Positions 1 to 8,932 of a DNA stretch of 64,000 nt are shown here, piece by piece. The stretch is from Pseudomonas cremoricolorata (GTDB taxonomy: Bacteria > Pseudomonadota > Gammaproteobacteria > Pseudomonadales > Pseudomonadaceae): contig NZ_CP009455.1 in assembly GCF_000759535.1 (NCBI RefSeq), positions 4,650,001-4,714,000 of the forward strand, given 5' to 3'. Position numbers and translations under genes: made by a program. The first letter of the stretch is position 1, and every line of letters begins with the position of its first letter. The notes beneath the pieces are model-generated. The model made no database searches and was not told the origin of the DNA. It saw only the letters and a program-made list of their open reading frames with translations.

Positions 1-180
1 GGTAAATCGTATTTTGGGGAAATGATGTAAGTAAATTCGCCCAAGGTGCCTGGGGGCGAGAAACGTGGCATCGTGCTTCTGGGTAGCCCTGAGCTTGCGA
101 AGACCTAACTTCGAGGCTAACCCACCTATAGCATTGACCAAGCGGGTAAGAAAGGAGCAAATGCCGATCTACTCTAGCGA

Positions 181-366
181 ATGATCCAGTTCGTTGCTCA
201 GCGGATGATGGAGTTCGACGCCAAGGGCCTTTGCGGCGACAGCTGGTACGTTGAAAGCATCTACAGAGTCAACGGTCTCGACGAATACCGTGACCGCCTC
301 TGGCAAACCTGCGCTGCCGTTGTCGATGCTAAGAACCCGAAACTGACCCTCGTGGCGGCTCTGTGA
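181..366 (+). CDS. Unrecognised 61-aa protein or gene fragment
   Basis: Not recognised. The frame has good coding character for Pseudomonas (mostly G/C third positions, ending CTGACCCTCGTGGCGGCTCTG then TGA). An AGGAG site (153-157) lies 3 bases before a different ATG at 161, which opens a 7-codon frame (MPIYSSE) whose TGA at 182-184 overlaps this ATG. A one-base frameshift would join that start to this frame, so it may be a short gene with a frameshift or the tail of a decayed gene. No hydrophobic segment or catalytic motif is visible. It sits in the accessory-looking left end. Confidence 0.4.
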   Translation: MIQFVAQRMMEFDAKGLCGDSWYVESIYRVNGLDEYRDRLWQTCAAVVDAKNPKLTLVAAL

Positions 367-860
367 GGCACGGTCTTAGCCCTGAATGGTAACGCCGAAG
401 CCAGCAACAGTGGCGCCTGATTGCAGCCCAAATGCGCGAAAATGCTCCAGGATCGCGGCGCTCATGAATCGTTGAGAAGACGAAGGATTCTGATCAACCC
501 TATCACTTGGGCAAACATGACATACGGCCGGCCACGCCTCTACTGGCAGGCAACCAGAATCTTTTGAAGTGAATACCCATGCAGGAAGTGGCTGGGCGCT
601 GCCTGAACAGACTCCGATTGGATTAGAGTGTGCTGGAGATAGCCTCGCATGCACACCGTTACAGCGTCGCCCCACACTGCTGACTTACTTACAATAGTCA
701 AAAGCGGCTAGCGTTTTACAATGGGCGCCCTCAAGCGCTTTCGCTGTGCTGCTATCGGCCTTGGGCAGCCCTCATTCAAAACCCTTCCTGCAGAGCCTCA
801 CGGTCATTGCCTGACCCAATAAGAACAATGACCGTCGTCAGCCTCATCAAAACCGACGAT
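367..860. other. Intergenic stretch with no supported gene
   Basis: About 490 bases between the small ORF and the DUF1796 gene. A minus-strand open frame at 376-675 has no recognisable domain, and its composition (many Pro, Ser, Cys and Arg) does not look like a Pseudomonas protein. No hairpin terminator or repeat was clear here. Confidence 0.5.
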
Positions 861-1661
861 TCAACCGATTTTGATGTAACTGGACAGCCTTCGACTGATC
901 AGTCGATTCAGCGCGGCAATCTGGTCTTTGGTAAACATATCCAGTAAGTCGAAGTCATCGTTGATTCCTTCGAACGGTGATGTTTCACGCGCACTGTCAG
1001 CGCTCAGCTTTTCGAAGGAATTCGGTATCCGCGCGACGACCTGCGCCCAGTCGTCGCTTGCACCCGCCCAGTCTGATCCATGGCGATGGCGCATTTCCAA
1101 CGGCCAGATACGAGGATCAAGCTTCGCCTCGTCCACTTTGTAAAGATGTGCGGTTGGACACGTCACAAACAAGAGCCTGAATGGAACATCAGGAAACTCT
1201 TTCTCGATAGCCTGGACGACATGATTCAATTCAGTTTCCTGAACAGCCGCATGATCTTTGGCATAAGGCCATGCGACCAGGGGCTCGGCATGCCCACCAA
1301 ACCTGACGAAGGTCACGCACTGCCCTGAAGATCGGACTTTTGACGCCATCGACTTGTGCTTGTGCGTCAACTTACTCTTCGCCTCGTTCCTTCCTTCTTC
1401 AGTCCAGACCGATTCATTATTCTCATCCCGCTTGAACTCGTGATGATACAAAATTCCATAGGCATCACATATCAACGAATTCGACGGCTTGCTGAGGGAA
1501 AGCCCTTCGCAAAAATGATTTCCATCCGTTTCGATAATTTTAGAAACTGACTTTAGTGAAGAAACTGTCCAATCGAACGCACTCGAAACGAATCGCTCCC
1601 CAGTGTGATTCTTAAGTTGCTGAGCGACTTGGCACCAAGCGCCTAGACTGACATATAGCAT
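861..1661 (-). CDS. DUF1796 family putative papain-like cysteine peptidase
   Basis: A 266-aa protein resembling the DUF1796 (putative papain-like cysteine peptidase) family. The N-terminus carries the family signature: a short strand, then SLGAWCQVAQQL with the presumed nucleophilic Cys, then SAFDW about 20 residues later. A conserved-looking HHEF follows near residue 75. There is no signal peptide. The start at 1661 is preferred over 1697 because AAGGA lies 7 bases upstream and the signature then begins at residue 2. The gene is visibly richer in A+T than the genes after 3.4 kb, which suggests transfer. Members of this family are often found in surface-polysaccharide loci, which fits the capsule genes nearby, but the substrate is unknown. 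The peptidase activity is a fold-based prediction. Confidence 0.75.
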   Translation of the reverse strand: MLYVSLGAWCQVAQQLKNHTGERFVSSAFDWTVSSLKSVSKIIETDGNHFCEGLSLSKPSNSLICDAYGILYHHEFKRDENNESVWTEEGRNEAKSKLTHKHKSMASKVRSSGQCVTFVRFGGHAEPLVAWPYAKDHAAVQETELNHVVQAIEKEFPDVPFRLLFVTCPTAHLYKVDEAKLDPRIWPLEMRHRHGSDWAGASDDWAQVVARIPNSFEKLSADSARETSPFEGINDDFDLLDMFTKDQIAALNRLISRRLSSYIKIG

Positions 1662-2075
1662 TCGAGTGTCCTTGTGACCGCCAGATTTGGCTGGCAATGC
1701 CAGTTTACAAAGAGTGTATATGCAACTGCCTGAATTTTGCCTCAGTTGCTAATCCTAGGTCTAGCTTCATGCGCCTTGCTGGATCACCGAGTGAAAGCGA
1801 CGTCCCATCAGAAAGCGAGGGTCTCTCACCCGCATGCTCACCCAGCGGTAAGGGGCCTTATCCATCCACGACGCACGCCGTCTGACTTTTTGAAAAAGAT
1901 CAAACGCCGATAAACGGCACGCGGCCCCACCCGACAAGACCAGCCTTCCTTCGGTGAGTTGCTGGTTTCTGTCTGCTCACTGCTAAGCGCGCGTGGAACG
2001 TAATTAACCTCTATTGCCAAACTCCTACCCGCGCACCGCTCGATCAGCCCAAGTCGCGCTCCTACACTCGGTAAG
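1662..2075. other. Intergenic stretch with no supported gene
   Basis: About 410 bases between the DUF1796 gene start and the kpsF stop. Short open frames on both strands (1697-1885 plus, 1838-2020 minus) have no recognisable motif. The promoter of the DUF1796 gene must lie here, but no convincing -35/-10 pair could be assigned by eye. Confidence 0.4.
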
Positions 2076-3008
2076 TCAATCGAAGATCTCGACTACACCG
2101 ACCACCATGCCTTGCGCGTCGGTTACCGCCAGTGCGCGAATTTTGTTATCGAGCATATAGGCTTCTGCTTCAGACAACTGCGAGTCTTCACGGATCGTGT
2201 GCGGACTTGCAGTCATGAACTGACTCACGTCGGAGTTGACGATCGTTTCATCGTCTAGCAATGCACGTCGCAGATCTCCATCGGTGACCACGCCCAGCAG
2301 CTTATTGTTATCCATCACGATCGCCATACCCAAACGGCTCCTGGTCATGACCAGCAGGCAATCGTGAAAAGTAGTAGCGGGAGTGACGACAGGCGCTGGC
2401 GAATGCATCACATCACAAACGCGCGTCAACAGCTTGCGCCCCAAACTACCGCCCGGATGGTAACGAGCAAAATCCATCGGCTTAAATTGAATCGCTTCAA
2501 TCAGGGCGACGGCTAGTGCATCGCCCATTGCCATCGTGGCGAGGGTAGACGTCGTAGGCGCCAAGTTATTGGGACACACTTCACGTTCGACAGAGATGTC
2601 CAGCCAAATATCAGCGTGTTTGGCCAAGGTCGATTGACCATTACCGGTCATGGCAATGATCTTATTACCGAAGGATTTCAAACTTGGAATGAGCTTGATT
2701 AATTCGTCGGTTTCGCCGCTATAGCTAATCAGAATAAGCACGTCGATGGGCTTGAGCATGCCCAGATCGCCGTGGAAGGCTTCAGCGGGGTGCAAGAAGA
2801 AACTCGGCGTCCCCGTGGACGCGAAGGTGGCGACCATTTTCTTGCCGATCAAACCGGATTTACCCATGCCGCAAACTACAGCACGGCCCCGGCAGCCCAA
2901 CAGCAGCTCGACTGCACTCTGGAATTCGCCATTGAGCCGATCTGCCAGAAGCGTGACCGCTTGCGCCTGTGCGATCAAGGCTTCTTTGGCAATATTGAGG
3001 TGATTCAT
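2076..3008 (-). CDS. kpsF: Arabinose-5-phosphate isomerase (KpsF/KdsD family)
   Basis: Interconverts ribulose-5-phosphate and arabinose-5-phosphate in the cytoplasm, the first committed step towards CMP-Kdo. The 310-aa protein has an N-terminal SIS sugar-isomerase domain (roughly residues 30-165, with GMGKSGLIGKK, the His-containing HPAEAFHGDLGM and the SYSGETDE motif), then two CBS domains (about 195-310, including GVVTDGDLRRAL). Length and layout match KpsF/KdsD. The start at 3008 has AGGGAA just upstream; a longer frame to 3110 has no site and no homology-like sequence. Because it lies beside kpsC/kpsS, I take it as the capsule-associated paralogue (KpsF) rather than the housekeeping KdsD; the sequence alone does not separate the two. 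Confidence 0.88.
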   Translation of the reverse strand: MNHLNIAKEALIAQAQAVTLLADRLNGEFQSAVELLLGCRGRAVVCGMGKSGLIGKKMVATFASTGTPSFFLHPAEAFHGDLGMLKPIDVLILISYSGETDELIKLIPSLKSFGNKIIAMTGNGQSTLAKHADIWLDISVEREVCPNNLAPTTSTLATMAMGDALAVALIEAIQFKPMDFARYHPGGSLGRKLLTRVCDVMHSPAPVVTPATTFHDCLLVMTRSRLGMAIVMDNNKLLGVVTDGDLRRALLDDETIVNSDVSQFMTASPHTIREDSQLSEAEAYMLDNKIRALAVTDAQGMVVGVVEIFD

Positions 3009-3416
3009 GTTCTTCCCTGAGGACCTTCGAGGATTTTGCGAGGGCGCAGATAATAAAGTTTTTGTTTCACCGAGCAAAGCACAAGCGTTCAATTCGGACT
3101 GGTGGATCACGCTGCAGGCCCTCAGTTAGTCGACGCACGCCCACGCACACGACCATGCACCGGACAGCCAGAGCCTACGGTGCATAGTGCGCAGTGGAGC
3201 GGAGCGCGAGAATTGGAAAACGTCTGAACGGATTACCTTACGTCCGACATATTACGCCGGAGTGGTGGTATGACGACTCAGTTTTAATTAGGTTCCATTT
3301 TTTATCATCCGGGGTTGCGGTCACTGCAGTACCCGGCACTTCAGGATTGCCGTCCCGCAGCAGCTACGCCAAAATGCCGGCCATTCCCAGCATCACAGAC
3401 CGTCAGGAGACCCTCG
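3009..3416. promoter_or_regulatory. Divergent intergenic region kpsF / tkt
   Basis: A 408-base spacer between divergent kpsF and tkt, so it must hold promoters for both. It is more A+T-rich than the flanking tkt (for example the T-rich run near 3285-3308). No single -35/-10 pair or palindrome stood out enough to assign. A CAGGAGA Shine-Dalgarno site just before 3417 serves tkt. Confidence 0.5.
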
Positions 3417-5414
3417 ATGCCCAGCCGTCGTGAACGTGCCAATGCCATCCGCGCCCTCAGCATGGATGCCGTGCAAAAGGCCAACAGCGGCCACCCCGGG
3501 GCCCCGATGGGCATGGCGGATATCGCCGAAGTGCTGTGGCGTGACTACCTCAAGCACAACCCGAGCAACCCGCACTTCGCCGACCGTGACCGCTTCGTGC
3601 TGTCCAACGGCCATGGCTCGATGCTGATCTACTCGCTGCTGCACCTGACTGGTTACGACCTGTCCATCGACGACCTCAAAGGCTTCCGCCAACTGCACAG
3701 CCGCACCCCGGGTCACCCGGAGTTCGGCTACACCGCAGGCGTCGAGACTACCACCGGCCCGCTCGGTCAGGGCCTGGCCAACGCCGTCGGCTTCGCCATT
3801 GCCGAGAAAGTCATGGCCGGTCAGTTCAACCGTGAAGGCCACGACATCGTCGACCACCACACCTACGTGTTCCTCGGCGATGGCTGCATGATGGAAGGCG
3901 TTTCCCATGAAGTTGCCTCGCTGGCCGGCACCCTGGGCCTGAACAAGCTCATCGCCTTCTACGACGACAATGGCATCTCCATCGATGGCGAAGTGCACGG
4001 CTGGTTCACCGACGACACCCCGAAGCGCTTCGAAGCCTACAACTGGCAGGTGATCCGCAACGTCAACGGCCACGATGCCGACGAGATCAAGACCGCCATC
4101 GAGACCGCGCGCAAGAGCGACCGTCCGACCCTGATCTGCTGCAAGACCATCATCGGTTTCGGCTCGCCGAACAAGCAGGGCAAGGAAGAATCCCACGGCG
4201 CCGCCCTGGGTGCCGACGAGATCGTGTTGACCCGCAACGGCCTGAACTGGAGCCACGAAGCCTTCCAGATTCCTGCCGAGATCTACGCCGAGTGGGATGC
4301 CAAAGACGCCGGCGCCAAGGCCGAAGCCGAGTGGAACCAGCGCTTCGACGCCTATGCCCAGGCCCACCCTGAGCTGGCTGCCGAGTTCAAGCGCCGCAGC
4401 TCGGGCGAGTTGCCGGCCGACTTCGCCGAAAAAGCCGCCGCCTACGTGCAGCAAGTCGCCGAGAAGGGCGAGACCATCGCCAGTCGCAAGGCCAGCCAGA
4501 ACACCTTGAACGCCTTCGGCCCGCTGCTGCCGGAACTGCTCGGCGGCTCGGCTGACCTGGCCGCCTCCAACCTGACCCTGTGGAAAGGTTGCAAGGGCGT
4601 CGAGGCTACCGATGCCAGCGGCAACTACCTGTTCTACGGCGTGCGCGAATTCGGCATGACCGCGATCATGAACGGCCTGGCCCTGCACGGCGGTCTGGTG
4701 CCGTACGGCGCGACCTTCCTGATGTTCATGGAATACGCACGCAACGCGGTGCGCATGTCGGCACTGATGAAGCAGCGGGTGATTCACGTCTACACCCACG
4801 ACTCCATCGGCCTGGGCGAAGACGGCCCGACCCACCAGCCGATCGAGCAGCTGACCAGCCTGCGCACCACCCCCAACCTCGACACTTGGCGCCCGGCCGA
4901 TGCCGTGGAGTCGGCGGTGTGCTGGCAGCAGGCGCTGCTGCGCAAGGACGGCCCGTCGGCGCTGATCTTCTCGCGGCAGAACCTGCAGCATCAGGCGCGC
5001 AGCGCCGAGCAGATCGCGCAGATCAGCCAGGGCGGCTACGTGCTGCGCGACTGCGCCGGCGAGCCGGAGCTGATCCTCATCGCCACCGGCTCGGAAGTCG
5101 GCCTGGCGGTGCAGGCTTTCGACGCCCTCAGCGCCCAGGGCCGCAAGGTTCGCGTGGTGTCGATGCCGTGCACCAGCGTGTTCGACGCCCAGGACGCCGC
5201 CTACAAGCAGTCGGTGCTGCCGGTGCAAGTCAGTGCGCGCATCGCCATCGAAGCGGCGCATGCCGACTACTGGTACAAGTACGTCGGCCTTGACGGGCGC
5301 ATCATCGGCATGACCACCTACGGTGAGTCGGCCCCGGCCAGCGCACTGTTCGAGGCGTTCGGCTTCACCCTGGACAACGTGCTGGCGGTGGCTGAGGAGC
5401 TGCTGGAGGATTGA
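3417..5414 (+). CDS. tkt: Transketolase
   Basis: Thiamine-diphosphate enzyme that moves two-carbon ketol units between pentose, tetrose and hexose phosphates. The 665-aa length is standard. The N-terminal TPP domain has the substrate His in SGHPGAPMG, and GDG at 154-156 followed by a downstream Asn (the TPP/metal motif). A pyrimidine-binding domain (about 350-525, with [15 protein letters not shown]) and a C-terminal domain ([10 protein letters not shown]) follow. The start at 3417 has AGGAG 7-8 bases upstream; a 34-codon extension looks non-coding. In Pseudomonas the housekeeping tkt usually sits by epd/pgk/fba. Here it lies between kpsF and kpsC, so it may be a second, locus-dedicated copy, which cannot be settled from this window. 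Confidence 0.95.
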   Translation: MPSRRERANAIRALSMDAVQKANSGHPGAPMGMADIAEVLWRDYLKHNPSNPHFADRDRFVLSNGHGSMLIYSLLHLTGYDLSIDDLKGFRQLHSRTPGHPEFGYTAGVETTTGPLGQGLANAVGFAIAEKVMAGQFNREGHDIVDHHTYVFLGDGCMMEGVSHEVASLAGTLGLNKLIAFYDDNGISIDGEVHGWFTDDTPKRFEAYNWQVIRNVNGHDADEIKTAIETARKSDRPTLICCKTIIGFGSPNKQGKEESHGAALGADEIVLTRNGLNWSHEAFQIPAEIYAEWDAKDAGAKAEAEWNQRFDAYAQAHPELAAEFKRRSSGELPADFAEKAAAYVQQVAEKGETIASRKASQNTLNAFGPLLPELLGGSADLAASNLTLWKGCKGVEATDASGNYLFYGVREFGMTAIMNGLALHGGLVPYGATFLMFMEYARNAVRMSALMKQRVIHVYTHDSIGLGEDGPTHQPIEQLTSLRTTPNLDTWRPADAVESAVCWQQALLRKDGPSALIFSRQNLQHQARSAEQIAQISQGGYVLRDCAGEPELILIATGSEVGLAVQAFDALSAQGRKVRVVSMPCTSVFDAQDAAYKQSVLPVQVSARIAIEAAHADYWYKYVGLDGRIIGMTTYGESAPASALFEAFGFTLDNVLAVAEELLED

Positions 5415-5481
5415 GGGCCGTGTGGACGGCGGCGCTGTCGTTTCCTGCTGAATCGGTGCGGGGCGCTGTTGGGGCGGCTTT

Positions 5482-5572
5482 GCCGACCATCGCGGGTAAA
5501 CCCGCTCCTACAAGAAACGCGCCCTCTGTAGGAACGGTCGGCCGGCGCTCCGGTTTAGCCGCGATGGGCGGC
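5482..5572. repeat. Inverted pair of P. putida-type REP sequences
   Basis: The left unit (5482-5512) contains the palindromic core CGCGGGTAAACCCGC followed by TCCTACA. The right unit (5526-5572) runs the opposite way, starting CTGTAGGA and ending with a degenerate core GGTTTAGCCGCG. This head-to-head arrangement is a BIME. It fills most of the 274-base gap between tkt and the next gene and could act as a transcript-end stabiliser or terminator for tkt. The core matches the REP family known from P. putida. Confidence 0.8.
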
Positions 5573-5688
5573 AACGCCCTCCCAATTGAAACGCTGCCAC
5601 CTCTTGCCAAGTCTGCGTGGGGCCCTGTTGGCCGTTCTCATTCACCGCCACGAAAAAGGACCGAATCGGCTCTGCCGGACTGGACGCC

Positions 5689-6729
5689 ATGACCGCCCTT
5701 ACCCTGTCGCTGGGCCGCAAAACCTTGTTCCGCTGGCACCGGCCCTCGCTCGACGACCGCCTGCGCGCATTGATGCCCCACTGGGGGGATTTGCCCCTGA
5801 GCATCAGTAGCGAAGACCTCGACTCCAACGCCTCGTTCGTCGACTACGTGCGCCACCACAAGGTCATCGACCCCCTGACCGGTGAGCCACTGGAACTGGT
5901 GGAAAAGTCGATTCGCAAAGTGCTGTTCATCGGCAGCCAGGAGGCGCGCTTTCACCGCGCCGCGGGGCTGCTGGACGGCAGTACGCAGTTTCGTCATCCG
6001 GCCTGCCTGGGGGTCATCGACACGCCCTGGGAAAGCCTGATCTTCACCACCTACCTGCGCGGCAAACCGCCGCGCATGCAGGCCATTGCCAAGCCGCTGG
6101 CGCTGGGCATCGCCGAGCAGGAACTGCTCAGTCACCGCTACCTGCAAGCCCAGGCCCGATCCCGCGCGCCGCTATTGTGGAGCATGGATTTCTACCGCCC
6201 CTGGTTCCTCTTGCGCCCCCGTTTCAACTTCGCCCGCTACCTGGGCGAACTGGAGCGACTGGGCCAGGACGACCCGCGCTTTGCCGGACTGGCCACCCGT
6301 TTCAAGGCCTTCGTGCCCAAGCTGCGCCGCATGGCCCGCCAGGCCAGACGTAGCCCACGCTGCATCTGCCACATGGACTACCTGCGCAAGAACCTGTTCC
6401 TGATCAAGCAGCAACTGCACCTGATCGACTGGAGCGAGGTCAAGGTCGGGCGTATCGGCTTCGACGGCGGCGCCTACCTGGGCAGCTTGTTCCGCCGCAA
6501 GGACATGAAGATGTTCCTCACTTCACAAAGCGAATTCATCGACGCCTACCGCGCCGCCCTGCCCCCTGAATTCGACTCCGAACAAGCGCTGCACAACCTG
6601 CGCTACATCTTCCTGCTGACCGCGCTGTATCACTGTCTGCGTCCGGAAACGGTCATCGAGCATCGCGAGAGCGACCGCATGACGTTGCTGCTGCAAAAGT
6701 ATGAGTACCTGCTGACTCTGCGCGATTGA
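5689..6729 (+). CDS. Phosphotransferase-fold protein (APH/choline-kinase-like), capsule locus
   Basis: A 346-aa soluble protein with a kinase-like phosphotransferase core. CHMDYLRKNLF matches the HxDxxxxN catalytic loop (Asp base, Asn metal ligand), and LIDWSEVKVG supplies the second metal-binding Asp. An N-terminal lobe with SIRKVLFIGSQEARFHRAAG stands where ATP-binding strands are expected. The chosen start (ATG 5689) removes an upstream extension from the REP region; its Shine-Dalgarno site is weak. It is the first gene of the capsule block that continues with kpsC after a 181-base gap. It may phosphorylate a sugar or lipid intermediate, but the substrate is not evident. Confidence 0.65.
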   Translation: MTALTLSLGRKTLFRWHRPSLDDRLRALMPHWGDLPLSISSEDLDSNASFVDYVRHHKVIDPLTGEPLELVEKSIRKVLFIGSQEARFHRAAGLLDGSTQFRHPACLGVIDTPWESLIFTTYLRGKPPRMQAIAKPLALGIAEQELLSHRYLQAQARSRAPLLWSMDFYRPWFLLRPRFNFARYLGELERLGQDDPRFAGLATRFKAFVPKLRRMARQARRSPRCICHMDYLRKNLFLIKQQLHLIDWSEVKVGRIGFDGGAYLGSLFRRKDMKMFLTSQSEFIDAYRAALPPEFDSEQALHNLRYIFLLTALYHCLRPETVIEHRESDRMTLLLQKYEYLLTLRD

Positions 6730-6805
6730 TGCTTGATTTGTAACCAAATACGCGCAGATCCAGGGACCATCACAACATCCTGTAGGAATTTTCAGAAGCC
6801 CGCAT

Positions 6806-6841
6806 CAGACCGCATGAATTTGTATTAGTATTCGCGGTCTG
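6806..6841. promoter_or_regulatory. 8-bp inverted repeat upstream of kpsC
   Basis: CAGACCGC (6806-6813) and GCGGTCTG (6834-6841) are perfect inverted repeats with a 20-base A+T-rich spacer, 70-105 bases before the kpsC ATG. Spacing of the half-sites is about three helical turns, which suits a dimeric regulator better than a terminator, since no T-run follows. Role is inferred only. Confidence 0.4.
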
Positions 6842-6910
6842 ACCAGTTTCATATGACCCAGGGGCATCTCCCTCAGGTCACTTCCTTGAAGGGATAATTG
6901 CAGTACGTTT

Positions 6911-8932
6911 ATGGATGAAGCTTTGCCTCGCCCACGTTTGCTGGTGATGTCGAAAGGCGCTCAGCGGATTCCTACTCTGCCCGCTTTGCTGCCCGAGTAC
7001 GCCCTGCAACACGGCGTAGCCAGCGATGCCAATGCTGCCGAGTGCCTATTGGCCTGGGGACGCAAACCCAGCGCATTGCGAGCCATGAGCGCCGCAAACG
7101 CTGCAGGCAAGCGCGTGCTCACGGTGGAGGATGGTTTCCTGCGCTCTGTAGGCCTGGGTGCTGACGACCCGCCTCTGTCGCTGATTGTCGATGACCTGGG
7201 CGTGTACTACGACGCGACCCAACCCTCACGCCTCGAACGTCTGATTGCTCGACCATTGAGTACAGAGCAGTCTCGCCGCGCTTTGGCGCTGCAGGCACTT
7301 TGGCAACATCACAAGGTTTCCAAATACAACGCCGCGCGCATTCAACGGCCACTGCTGCCGAAAGACTGTGTGCTGGTGGTCGACCAAACCCGCGGCGATG
7401 CCTCGCTGCAAGGTGCCAAGGTCGACGATTTCATCCAGATGATGGATGCGGCTTTGCTGCGCTACCCCACTAGCACGGTGCTGCTCAAGGTTCATCCCGA
7501 CGTCGTGGCAAAACGCAAAGCCGGTCATTTCGATGTGCCGAGCCTGCAGAAGCATCCTCGCGTCGAGATTCTGGCGCAAGACATTCATCCCGCCGACCTG
7601 CTGCCGCACGTGCAGGCGGTTTTCGTCATGACGTCGCAGCTTGGCTTCGACGCGCTGTTGTGGAATGTGCCTGTACATACCTGGGGAATGCCATTCTATG
7701 CCGGGTGGGGTCTGACCGATGATCGGCTCCCCGCGCCAAAACGGCGTGGCTCGGCCAGCCTGGCGCAGTTGATTCACGCGAGCCTGGTGGACTACCCACG
7801 CTACGTCTGCCCCGAACGCCAACAACCCTGCGCACCGGAAACCCTGATTCGCTGGCTGGGTCTGCAACGCAAGCATCGCAGCGTGCTGCCAGAACGGCTG
7901 CAGGCGGTCGGTTTCAGCCGTTGGAAAAGACCGTTGGTCGAGTTGTTCTTCAATGGCGCGCAGGTACGGATCATCAAACCCGGCAAACTGCCACGCAACG
8001 ACTTGCCGACCCTGACCTGGGGATGCGGCTACGACCAACGCCTGCGCGACCACCCCTTGCCGGTCTTTCACGTCGAAGACGGCTTCCTGCGCTCCGTCGG
8101 CCTGGGCGCCGGCAAGGCGCGTCCACTGTCGTGGGTGGTGGATGACCTGGGCATCTACTACGACGCCACCCGCCCTTCGCGGCTGGAGCGCCTGCTGGCA
8201 GATAGCACTTTCGACGACGAATTGCTCGATCGTGCCGAAACGCTGCGCCAGGCCATCTGCCGTGCAGGGCTGACCAAGTACAACCTGCCCGGCCCGAGCT
8301 GGCAGCGTCCGGCCGAGGCCAAACGGGTGATTCTGGTCACCGGCCAGGTCGAGGATGACGCTTCGATCCGCTTTGGCAGCACCGACATTCGCAGCAACCT
8401 GCAACTGCTGCAGGCCGTGCGCGCCGCCAACCCTGACGCCTGGGTGCTGTACAAGCCGCACCCGGAAGTGACGGCCGGCACCCGTGCCCGTGGCGACGAT
8501 GAAGCGCATACCGTGGACTGGTGCGACCAGGTGATCGGCGACACCCCGCTGCAGCAGCTGCTCGAGAGCGTCGATGAGGTCCACGTGCTGACTTCACAGT
8601 CGGGCTTCGAGGCGCTACTGCGCGGCGTGCCGGTCACCACCTACGGGCAGCCGTTCTATGCCGGCTGGGGCCTGACTTGCGACCTGCACCTGTCTGCCGA
8701 AGTGCAAGCCCGCCGCCAGCGTCGCCTGAGCCTGGCGCAACTGGTGGCCGGCACCTTGTTGCTTTATCCCACCTACGTCAGCCGCATCACCGATCGCTTC
8801 ACCAGCGCTGAACAGACTCTTCATGAACTACAACATTGGCATGCGCTCTCGCAGCCAGGAGCGCCCTCTCGATGGCAGGACTTGATTCGACGCTTGTGCA
8901 ACTGGTTGGGCTTGAAACGCCCAGCCAGTTGA
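6911..8932 (+). CDS. kpsC: Capsule linker beta-Kdo glycosyltransferase KpsC (first copy)
   Basis: 673 aa, the usual KpsC length. In group-2-type capsules KpsC extends the short poly-Kdo linker on lyso-phosphatidylglycerol, using two fused Kdo-transferase modules that add alternating linkages. Both modules are complete here. The N-terminal half has VEDGFLRSVGLG, VSKYN, VDQTRGD, KVHPDV, TSQLGFDALL and PFYAGWGLTDDR. The C-terminal half repeats them as VEDGFLRSVGLG, LTKYN, GQVEDDASI, KPHPEV, TSQSGFEALLRG and PFYAGWGLT. The protein is cytoplasmic and acts at the inner membrane. Its end overlaps kpsS by 61 bases. A second full KpsC lies at 13081. Confidence 0.92.
   Translation: MDEALPRPRLLVMSKGAQRIPTLPALLPEYALQHGVASDANAAECLLAWGRKPSALRAMSAANAAGKRVLTVEDGFLRSVGLGADDPPLSLIVDDLGVYYDATQPSRLERLIARPLSTEQSRRALALQALWQHHKVSKYNAARIQRPLLPKDCVLVVDQTRGDASLQGAKVDDFIQMMDAALLRYPTSTVLLKVHPDVVAKRKAGHFDVPSLQKHPRVEILAQDIHPADLLPHVQAVFVMTSQLGFDALLWNVPVHTWGMPFYAGWGLTDDRLPAPKRRGSASLAQLIHASLVDYPRYVCPERQQPCAPETLIRWLGLQRKHRSVLPERLQAVGFSRWKRPLVELFFNGAQVRIIKPGKLPRNDLPTLTWGCGYDQRLRDHPLPVFHVEDGFLRSVGLGAGKARPLSWVVDDLGIYYDATRPSRLERLLADSTFDDELLDRAETLRQAICRAGLTKYNLPGPSWQRPAEAKRVILVTGQVEDDASIRFGSTDIRSNLQLLQAVRAANPDAWVLYKPHPEVTAGTRARGDDEAHTVDWCDQVIGDTPLQQLLESVDEVHVLTSQSGFEALLRGVPVTTYGQPFYAGWGLTCDLHLSAEVQARRQRRLSLAQLVAGTLLLYPTYVSRITDRFTSAEQTLHELQHWHALSQPGAPSRWQDLIRRLCNWLGLKRPAS

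Noticed and set aside
376..675. Minus-strand 99-codon frame at the left end
   Set aside because: Composition and lack of any motif or ribosome site argue against a gene.
3393..5261. 622-codon open frame antisense to transketolase
   Set aside because: The sense strand is an unmistakable tkt. High GC and codon bias leave long open antisense frames; this one has no motif.
7226..8584. 452-codon antisense frame within kpsC
   Set aside because: Shadow of kpsC, rich in His/Gln/Gly as expected from reverse-strand codons; no domain.
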